Below, one piece after another: positions 19,855-27,000 of a DNA stretch of 27,000 nucleotides. A program made the position numbers and the translations under genes. Numbering within the stretch: the first letter of the stretch is position 1; every line of letters begins with the position of its first letter. The notes beneath the pieces are model-generated. The model was given only the letters and a program-made list of their open reading frames with translations, had not been told where the DNA came from and did not search any database. Location: NCBI GenBank assembly GCA_009760855.2, contig WPIO01000021.1, positions 2,153,001 to 2,180,000 on the forward strand, in the 5' to 3' direction. Source of the DNA: Cristatella mucedo (lineage: Eukaryota > Bryozoa > Phylactolaemata > Cristatellidae).

Positions 19855-21075
19855 ATGACAATGACACCAACTTTCTCAAAATAGGCTGCGCCAGCACACC
19901 TCGTTTCGCTTCTATACAAAATATAGGTGTCCTGCTCCAAGGCGACCTTTTACTGGACAACCACATTAGCTCAGCAGTCAAGTCTGCCTACTTTCAGCAA
20001 CATGCCGTTGCAAAAAATTCGGACATGATCAGATAAGGATGCTGGATATGCGATCTGCTGCCAGTGCTTTGCTTCATAGGGCGTCCTCACCTAGGTTTGC
20101 TGTGCATTACCAAATGATTGTATAATGATCGGTTTTGTGTTTGAAGTCCTGCGACTTGGTTAAACTGGAAGCACCCAACAGCAACTAGAATGCTCTCGAA
20201 TACGTCCGAGATCTGGGAGTATCAGGCCAGACAGCAGTCTCAACAAATCAAAAACTTCCTTCATTTCCATCATGTCTTTCTCAGCCCATCATACTCTGCC
20301 CCTCTGAATCTATTGAATTTTTTTTACTTCGGCCAATCTGATATAGTGGAAGAGCCTTAACGGCTATTAGCGCAGCTTGCAATTGGCAATAAAAGATCGC
20401 CCACTGCATTCGATTCGAAAAAATGAAAAGAGCGAGTACCTTACATCCTGGGCTATCGCGGCTTATTAAGTAACCAATCGTAGCATTAAACCTCGTTCCA
20501 TATGTCGACGATTGACTAGCGATAGCTCTCTGACAGCACTTCGACCCAGACAGGACACCACTGCCAAGCGGGCCTATCTATTTGCGGTATCTCATCTGGG
20601 CTACTGCAACTCATTGCTGGCGGCAAGTCTTTCCCTCTGTGCAATATGGCGCCCAGAGTTAGTGGAGAGCTTTTACGTCCCTTCATCCAGTTAGTGCTCT
20701 GGTCTACTCATCCAAAATACTCCCAAATCGTACTTCGCATCGTACCACTGCTATTCTGACTTTAGTTTAGCTGTGGTTCTGACGATTCTCAAAGTTCTTT
20801 AGAGGCCGTGCATTCAGTTCGCATGCTCCCCAAATCTGGAGCCCACTCTTGACTGACGTTACGGCGTCACTGACTTAGAAGACGTTTAAAAACGGGCTTT
20901 AAACTTACCCGTTCTTGTCTGCATTTGCTTTGTCCATGTTAATTATCTTGAGTGTGTTCATGTATCCTGACAAGGTGCATGTTATCGTTAACTATTTGAC
21001 GTGGTCCTTTTGAGGCATACATGAAGTGCCTAGAAAATAATTTAGTACTTTTAGGACGCCCTGCAAACCGAATTC
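19855..21075 (+). mobile_element. Heavily decayed CR1/L2 LINE copy, interrupted
   Basis: Plus-strand fragments line up in ORF2 order with the copy at 6255. 19855-20040 gives FLKIGCASTPRFAS, NIGVLLQGDLLLDNHISSAV and KSAYFQQHAVAK. 20523-20690 gives RQDTTAKRAYLFAVSHLGYC and NSLLAASLSLCAIW. 20770-20940 gives GRAFSSHAPQIWSPL and KTFKNGL with stops at expected coding positions. The 3' end is at about 21012-21075 (gtgcctagaaaataatttag, then acttttaggacgccctgc). The coding order is contiguous, but 20041-20522 between the first two pieces is foreign, implying a later insertion or a rearrangement. Its 3' end differs from the younger family and is closest to the SINE at 8947. Confidence 0.8.
20041..20522. 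other. About 480 bp of unidentified sequence splitting the decayed LINE
   Basis: The ORF2 homology stops at 20040 (after AKNSDMIR) and resumes at about 20523 (RPRQDTTAK) with little or no coding sequence missing. The interior has no coding frame of note, contains a T-rich run (ttgaattttttttactt near 20318), and was not matched to another repeat in the window. It may be a nested element. Confidence 0.5.
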
Positions 21076-21806
21076 AGACTAGTGTGCTGATACGTGCTGA
21101 GCCATCACGAAGGCCTAACAGCTAGCAAGATGTGCCTTTTTAGAGTCGCCGTGGGCGGTCTCCTTACATGCCATGCATATGTCACAGTAATTAATCAAAG
21201 CCAGTGGTCATCTGCACATTTACCGCATAGCTACTCGGTAGCGAAACTCGAGCATTCCCACGAGTGATTCGTAGGGTCAATCGTTCTCATTGTATAAGGT
21301 TGCTGCACAATTCTGTCGCAAGTACATCCTTGCGAAACTAATAAAGTGCCGGAGATCCAGCAGATCTTTCCAATAACACTCAAGTTTGACGACGTACATC
21401 AGGGTCTATAGGAAAAGCAAAATACCTGTGCATCAAAGCGCTTTAGAACCACTGGTCTCGAATTCAGCGCTTTAGAATTACTCAAATGATACACCTTTCC
21501 AGAGTCTTTAACGCTTTCAGGCGATGTGCACGCCTTTCCTCATGGCGTATAGAAAACCTCTACAATGTTTAGATGCCGTTTAGGAAGCGAGTTATGGTCA
21601 AGCTCACCCACACAAATCCTTGAAAATTATTCTGCACTCTTGGTATAAGTTCAATTTTTACATGACCATCGCTTTCACCATGTTGATTATGTTTGTCCAA
21701 GTCATCTTGGCGACTAGCTGCAAGAGCAGTATGCATATGCTCCATATCGGTGGGCAGCTTTACCAGCAGCTATAAGCGAAAATGGTTGTTGATCATTCAG
21801 GACTGA
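21076..21806. other. No gene recognised
   Basis: Unassigned sequence. I looked here for upstream parts (RT, zinc knuckle) of the endonuclease fragment that follows and did not find them. Confidence 0.4.
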
Positions 21807-22223
21807 CTTCCTAAGCAAAGCGCCCAACTGCAACGTCAGCTCGACGAGGGTCCGGTTCTCAGGCCGGAACTCGTCATCGACAACGAGGTCATCGTCGGCG
21901 TGACGGTGCCGTTTGACGGCAGTGAGGATGCCTTGCTGGTAGCAGCCCGGAAAAAAGTTGAAAAGTACATGGTCATAGTCTGGTCTCTCGTGACGGCTGG
22001 CTACCAGACGGCAGTGGTGAGGCTCTTCGTGGTCAGCACCATCGGCAGCTGCTCGCCTGATAATGTAACCTGCCTGGCCAACGTTGGCATTGCACGTACG
22101 GAAAGAACGGCATTGCGGTGCACGGAAAGAACGGCATTGCGGCGGCTTAGCATCTCGGAAGCCATGTGGTCTCTGTTCCAAGTAGCACCCACGGCCCCGG
22201 CAGGGCATAGCTCCACCGGTTAA
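21807..22223 (+). pseudogene. Restriction-like endonuclease domain of an R2-type non-LTR retrotransposon, fragment
   Basis: The frame is open from a TGA (21804-21806) to TAA (22221-22223), 138 codons. It shows the C-terminal REL-endonuclease pattern of R2/NeSL-like elements: RPELVIDNEVIVGVTVPFDG, then ALLVAARKKVEKY, then VVSTIGSCSPDN and RLSISEAMWSLFQ. These correspond to the family pattern P-D-x12-14-D-V-T-V-P-F, A-R-x-x-K-x-x-K-Y, G-x-x-G-S-W-D-P, and a C-terminal helix. Both catalytic acidic positions appear changed, PD to PE and the second Asp to Gly (VGVTVPF), so cleavage is doubtful. A 24-bp tandem duplication (22098-22142) adds eight residues (RTERTALRC). AATAAA lies at 22250-22255. 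The RT and zinc-finger parts are absent. The fragment is GC-richer than its flanks. A domesticated endonuclease exon is a less likely alternative. Confidence 0.8.
22098..22142. repeat. 24-bp tandem duplication inside the endonuclease remnant
   Basis: acggaaagaacggcattgcgg begins at 22098 and again at 22122, with no mismatch across 21 bp. It keeps the reading frame. Confidence 0.92.
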
Positions 22224-22256
22224 TGTACATACACCTATAATCGCATTTTAATAAAC

Positions 22257-22294
22257 CAATATATATATATACATATATATATATCTATATATCT
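22257..22294. repeat. AT dinucleotide microsatellite
   Basis: Interrupted (AT)n run, directly after the AATAAA that follows the endonuclease remnant. Confidence 0.95.
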
Positions 22295-23240
22295 TATCCT
22301 ACTGTCATGCCCATATATGAGATGATCGTGGCTAAGCAATAATTTCCAGAACAGTAAGGAATACTTCACTTATTGTAGATTATCGCCAACTGAGTGCTAA
22401 CTAATTCACATTCATTGAGGGCTATTAGCAGAAGACACATGATGCCTAATCAAAAGAGCTTTGCAGGGGTTGACTATGAATTTGCAAGAGTAACTACCCT
22501 CTTGTCATGTCTTGTCACTACCCTACTCCTCGTGTCATCGGCAGCATTGGACTCTCTCTATCTCACAGAGGCTTGCCAAGGACCAATACCACTCGGTTGA
22601 CAAAGAGACCTAAAGTACCATATGTATAGGTATATTTCATATACAGGGTATATTGTATAGGTATATTCCATATATATATATATATCAATTTAGAAAGTGA
22701 GACAACCAGGCTAAATAGTGATGTAAAAAGTCGTGTAAACGCGTCACAAGACAGGGTAGTAGAAGTATGCTGAGAACCAGCACTTGTATAGCAATTTATG
22801 GAGCTTTTAGTATCCATCAACTTGGGCTTCGGCTGCAGATAAACGCATGACCTTGTTCGACGCACCAGCCGTTTGCTCATGCCATTTGAAGTCTTCAAGA
22901 CTTGATGACAATCATTGACTATCGTTACAAACGCGAATTCACATGATCTATGAGAAAAACGACAGGAATAGACCAAAATTGCATGCAAAGAAAAAATATG
23001 CACGTCATAGTAGTCCAATGCAGCGATTCCTCTTATTCTTACAACCATTCATACAACAACATACCAAAGTGATCTACAAAATGAAGTGTCAGTTCCATTG
23101 CCAGATTCCATCAAGAAATTCAACCCAAACCTTCAGTCCAAGGACGGTGCTCTTTCGAGCAACTTCTTCAGTGCCGAGATAGCCCTGAGGCATCGAGTGA
23201 GCAGAGGGTGACCGAGAAAACAAGTAATCGATTGCTATTA
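22295..23240. other. Intergenic or 3' UTR sequence, no recognised gene
   Basis: An ATG frame at 22439-22600 (plus, 53 codons) has a hydrophobic core (VTTLLSCLVTTLLLVSSAAL) and could in principle be a small membrane or secreted peptide, but nothing else supports it. The 161-codon minus frame (22563-23048) runs through an AT microsatellite and is probably accidental. Sequence just below 23241 should contain the ERGIC2 3' UTR; a clear AATAAA was not seen on the minus strand, only a CATAAA variant near 22797. Confidence 0.4.
22618..22688. repeat. AT-rich repeat with duplicated 21-mer
   Basis: tgtataggtatatttcatata is followed about 31 bp later by tgtataggtatattccatata, then an (AT)n run to 22684. 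Confidence 0.85.
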
Positions 23241-23503
23241 CTACATTACTGGCTCCACGCCAGCCGTAAGTTTATTTAAGTCCGATGCCAACTCTCCAGG
23301 TGGCTCGTGCTCACTCGGGCCCAGCAGCACAGGCGTGAGTTGTGTGAGTAACTGTGGGGCCATGTCGGTAGCACCTGAGTCCAGTGGCATTGCTGCCTGT
23401 ACCTCACCGTGGTGCCGGCTAACACCGCCAGTAGAATACGAGCCCAGCTTGAAGCGGCAGCACACGACGTCAATGAGTGATCCGACAAGTGAGTTCAGGA
23501 TGC
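23241..23503 (-). CDS. ERGIC2: ERGIC2, last coding exon
   Basis: ERGIC2 (homologous to yeast Erv41) is a two-pass membrane protein of the ER-Golgi intermediate compartment that cycles in COPII/COPI vesicles in a complex with ERGIC3 (Erv46) and takes part in cargo or ER-protein retrieval. This exon follows a minus-strand acceptor (tcgattttcttcag, ending 23504), enters in phase 1, and ends at TAG 23243-23241. It completes the second transmembrane helix (GILNSLVGSLIDVV) and carries the family signature CCRFKLGSY just inside the cytosol. The tail after this signature is about 63 residues and rich in Pro, Ser and Glu, longer than the roughly 30 residues I recall for vertebrate ERGIC2, and not conserved. 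The intron to the previous exon is only 85 bp (23504-23588). Confidence 0.93.
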
Positions 23504-23588
23504 CTGAAGAAAATCGACCCATAAAAAGCTGCCACGCAATCCACCAAGTTACGATAGGGGAGCTGCACAGCGAGTCCTCAAAAAATAC

Positions 23589-23751
23589 CTGAAGTGGCAA
23601 ACACTCCACCAACAATTCCAGCGAGGTTAGTAAAAAATCGCCAAAGTGGCCGATGAGCTTCACGAACGTGGACTTTCAGTGGTGCCATGTCGTACTTGAT
23701 GAATATACCAGGCATGCCATGGCTGCCATGGTGGTGGTCAATGGATCGGTT
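23589..23751 (-). CDS. ERGIC2: ERGIC2, penultimate coding exon
   Basis: This exon (163 bp) has an acceptor ttattgcaaaatcag ending 23752, starts in phase 0 with AACCGATCC, and ends TCAG|GTATTT (GT at 23588-23587) in phase 1; joining G to GC of the next exon gives Gly and keeps the frame. It encodes the end of the lumenal domain (GSHGMPGIFIKYDMAPLKV) and the start of the second membrane helix (FFTNLAGIVGGVFATSG). These match the ERGIC2 pattern GSHG..GIF.KYD.S.L.V, then FF..L.GIVGG.F.T.G. ERGIC3 is less likely: it lacks the CCRF.LGSY ending. Together the two exons give 141 residues, a bit over a third of the usual length of about 380. The exons for the first membrane helix and most of the lumenal domain were not found in 23752-27000 and presumably lie beyond the window. 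Confidence 0.93.
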
Positions 23752-25611
23752 CTGATTTTGCAATAAGAAACACAGCATCATGTCAGTGGAACAACGAGCA
23801 GGAGCAACCATAAGGTGAACAACAAGTAGCCACATATGCTCTTACACGGATGTTGATTAATACCTACTATGTTTTAGAACAACACCAATGCACGCATGAG
23901 AAAATCAGCAGAAAACGAGTTCTCACATGACCAACTAAATATTGCATAACATTTGACATGCATGGATGAAACGATCGAGCGGCCAGGTCTGTGGTGAATG
24001 GATGATCAGCTAGTGTTGGCTTATAGCAGCCTTTCGTTCAGGCGAGTCACTGGCTAACCTACTTGTTACGTTAGCAATCTCGTGTCCGGACCAACCGCAA
24101 CTTATCATGGAAGGTGCACGAGGCAGGTAGAATTTAGTGGCAGGCATGTGCATGGGTCGCAAGGAAAGCATTAAAGCAGGTCAACGTGTGTCTTTGCGCG
24201 CTGACATCGCGCATGCGCAACCCAAGTCACACATGTCGATTTGCAGAACGGTCACACAGACTTCGAGACATTCCTGCTTTTTCACGATCTCTCTTGAAAG
24301 TCAAAAGACAACTCCAAGGGAAAACGACAATTACTGTCGGTGGCCACTGAGTTTTTAACATCACGTCCTAATCACATGCAGGCTTACATGAGAGCTTACT
24401 GTAGTTTGTTTGACCGACAAATGAAGACTTTAGTGATGATTAGTTTCAAGTGGATCATGGAAGAATTAAGAAATGACCATGCCAATTTAGCAGTGCTGAA
24501 GTTTACCATGACGTGAGAACAGGCATAGGACAACACTTTAGGTTGGTACATATTCACAATAATACACCAGCATCTCATCTTGACTATGCACGAGGCTCGT
24601 TACAGCAGGTGCATCGTACGACATTTGAAACGGATGCAAAACAAGACATCTTTAGGTGTGCAGACGAGTACCATTACCAAAATAATAGGCAACATAATGC
24701 CATCATCATTCTCATTATTAGCATTAATGCAATGCACGGCCGTATTGCCAGCGATGCTCTGGCAGATAAATAAAGGAGGTCGGGTATACTTCAGTTCAAA
24801 ATGTATAACGAAACATAAGAGCATCGTGAGAGCTTCCAGTATAGCACATTGGTCATAGTATATAGGTCAGAATCAATGGTCACATCAGTCATTATTGTAC
24901 TCCCAATACTGCTCACACTAACTCACTTAAAAAATGGTGATACTCAATAAATCTGCAGCAGAAGCCATTGCCATGATTGAATGTACCAGCACTTGCATTA
25001 AGCAATACCCACGCACTACCTGTTGCTAAAAGGCAAATGCTTGGTGAGCAAAGTTTAACATTCCTGGAAACTCAAGGTCAGCCGAGACAGCACATGAAAT
25101 CAATTCCAAAGTCGCAGGACATTGCAAAAGAAGCCAATGCAAATACATGTACAGATGGGGAAACATGAACTAGATAAGTGGCGGATCGTTCATCGCCTCA
25201 CTGCTGCCATGCAAAGAACAACAAAAAAGTTGCAGGTAGCCCTTAAAAAACAATGCGGTGAGCCGGGTTGCGGTAGCCCTTAGCACTCGAAAGTAATTTT
25301 GCAGCCACGTTGCCTCAAGTCGTACGGAATAAGTCTAAACAAATTGCGTTACTTGTGCCGTTTGCTCAAGGAGCTGCCAAAGCTTTTGGTCAATCAGTGA
25401 TGCAAATAATAATTCTAGCTCAGGCGCACAAGGCCAGCCACGGCTTAGCTCTTCACACTTTACCGAACTGCTGCAGCCAAGCTTCAGCCTATTTGTGCCT
25501 TCAGGACAACAAAATAACAGCCTCTTTCTTTTAATCAAGAACGTTGGCAACACAAGCTTTTGCTCTGTAAGTCCTAGGCTGTGTAACAAAATTCAACATC
25601 TCTCCTTTCCT
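23752..25611. other. Probable ERGIC2 intron or upstream region, no exon recognised
   Basis: I searched the minus strand for the expected upstream ERGIC2 segments (lumenal beta domain with a VNKVAGN-like motif, and the segment before NRSIDH) and found none. A palindromic CGCGCATGCGCA at 24208-24219 in a small CpG-rich patch fits the NRF-1 binding consensus; it could mark a promoter but no transcript start is evident. Several 60-90-codon frames (for example 24513-24858) have no recognisable product. Confidence 0.4.
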
Positions 25612-25693
25612 GCCAACCCAACTCTGCCCTATTTCAATCTGTCGTTTAGTTGGCCAACCCAACTCTGCTCTATTTCGATCTGTCATTTGGTTG
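25612..25693. repeat. 41-bp tandem duplication
   Basis: gccaacccaactctgccct begins copy one (25612-25652) and gccaacccaactctgctct begins copy two (25653-25693). The copies differ at four positions, all transitions, so this duplication is older than the perfect one at 54-121. Confidence 0.92.
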
Positions 25694-26940
25694 GTCCTTG
25701 TATGCTATTAATTTCGTTGTAAGTCCTCCTGGCTCGGCTATGCTTCTCACACTTTGCTGTTGTGTGAATGAAGTATCTTCACTTGAGCTACTAGCTTTGA
25801 TTGGAACATAAACTCTAGAATAACACCGACTTAGTCCCATGGCTGTGTGGAGTTGAAGTCGGAGATACATACAAGTAAAGAAGCCTACCGTTAGTTCACA
25901 GCTCTCTGCAAGGATGCACTTGTGGATGCTTCAGGGTGCACAAATGCCCAAGCAACATCAGACTTTGGATTCCGTAAGCAAGTGTTCACAACTGCATTCT
26001 TTTGCAGCATTCTTACTTTGCATCGTATTTCTATGGGGTAATATAGGCTAGCGAAAATAACTCTTTAGGATGTAATTAACACAAGTAAAATTACAACTGT
26101 GACAGTGACGACTTGTAAAAGATATAGGTACACAACTAAGCATCTTGTAAATAACGAGCCAAAAATCAACGCCTGGAAATCTCTCAATAAGCCACACGGC
26201 TTGAGCTGCAGATAACTGTAGGTGGTAAGTTAGCATGCTTTCCCGAGTCTTGAATTCGCTCACGACAGGTACAGTCTTGTTTTCTTGACTTTGTCTTCCA
26301 TACAAAACTTGTAAAATAAAAGTCCAATGCTAAATGATGATGGCAGCCTAGTTTTCCACCGTGATTTCCAAGCAGCCACAGCTAAAAGCAGGATGTGGAG
26401 ACCCGCAACATACAAAAGTAAATCAACTCATTTGCTTCCACATGCCCAAGTAAAATAAGACGACTTCAAACACTTAACGTCTCCTACAGGATAAAAAGCA
26501 GTCAACGCCAAGAATCACAGTCCAGCACCATGGTGAATAATGAAACGCATAGGTGAACAGTCTTCCAGACATTACAAGAAGGCACCCAACTAACCTCGGT
26601 TAAGCAGAAACAGGTGCTAATTATGTTTCACAGCAAAGCTGCCTCCAATGTCCCACTGCTTTCAGTGCATAGACAATGAGATATAAATGTAATTTATCTC
26701 TGTCTGCAGCTCCACAAAGCCACAAAGACCATGCGAGTGTTATGCATGACAGTTTTCTGAAGCGCACTTGAAGCCCAGGCGGGTTCCGGCGTGCAGCCGG
26801 TAGCAGACGAGGAACATAGCTTAATATGCAGCTCTCGCTCGCAAGTTGCCCTCGTAAAGTGTTGCACCGACTAATGCCTTGGTGACTCAGGTGGGCTGTC
26901 TCGTACAACATGACACCCGGGACAAAAATTACCTTTGGGT
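25694..26940. other. No gene recognised
   Basis: Short frames on both strands only. A minus-strand frame at 26048-26305 and one at 26621-26911 are 85-96 codons, start at ATG or a near-cognate codon, and match nothing I know. Confidence 0.4.
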
Positions 26941-27000
26941 CTTAGCCCAAGGGAAGGTGCTAGATTTTCACTATCCGGGATGTAGGGTCGAGTATCCTAG
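26941..27000 (+). repeat. tRNA-derived SINE head, cut by the window edge
   Basis: cttagcccaagggaaggtgc, then ttttcactatccgggatgta, then gggtcgagtatcc, aligns along its length with the element at 1612 (cttagcctagggataaggta .. ttttcatgaaccaggtagtg .. ggttcgagtcc). A-box-like and B-box-like segments are both present. The rest of the element lies outside the window. Confidence 0.55.

Noticed and set aside
22563-23048. 161-codon minus-strand frame
   Set aside because: About a fifth of it is encoded by an AT microsatellite and the Tyr/Ile repeats that result; no recognisable domain.
1-27000. CRISPR array or bacterial operon
   Set aside because: No regularly spaced repeats; splice sites, non-LTR retrotransposons and ERGIC2 show an animal nuclear genome.

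Overview
The window is animal nuclear DNA, most likely from an invertebrate. Coding sequence is sparse and sits in short exons bounded by AG acceptors and GT donors. Recognisable host sequence includes the last two exons of ERGIC2, a secretory-pathway membrane protein, and a terminal exon ending in a Death-fold domain. Most of the rest is intron or intergenic sequence littered with CR1/L2-type non-LTR retrotransposons, their solo 3' ends, and tRNA-headed SINE-like repeats. The species cannot be named from this sequence. Bacterial reading does not apply: long ORFs are rare and mostly fortuitous.

Left part (1-4700): a 40-bp tandem duplication, then two candidate plus-strand exons (873-1001 and 1899-2092) that I cannot identify, and a clear terminal exon (3472-3662) encoding the C-terminal half of a Death domain. 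Whether these belong to one gene is unproven. SINE heads and L2 3' ends are interspersed.

Middle part (6250-12100): a 5'-truncated CR1/L2-clade LINE on the minus strand (6255 to about 7965) carries reverse transcriptase with three simple lesions. A solo L2 3' end and a SINE follow. A minus-strand host gene then starts with a large GC-rich, low-complexity first coding exon (10450-12098) spliced to a second exon (9859-10008). Its family is not recognised.

Right part (12100-22300): mostly non-coding with more L2 3' ends in both orientations and one candidate plus-strand exon (13954-14072). Two further LINE copies follow. One (18682-19495) has the inverted-5'-arm structure expected from twin priming. 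The other (19855-21075) is an older, heavily decayed copy interrupted by about 475 bp. A fragment of a different retrotransposon, an R2-like restriction-type endonuclease domain with altered catalytic positions, lies at 21807-22223.

Far right (22300-27000): the ERGIC2 3' exons on the minus strand (23241-23751), about 3 kb with no recognised exon (probably intron or intergenic), and another tRNA-like SINE head cut by the window edge. The unifying theme is a 3'-terminal stem-loop (gcgcctagaaagagat..tctctgagggcgc) followed by an ATT-rich tail. It appears at least eleven times, on autonomous LINE copies, on solo ends and on at least one tRNA-headed element, which points to a LINE mobilising short partners.
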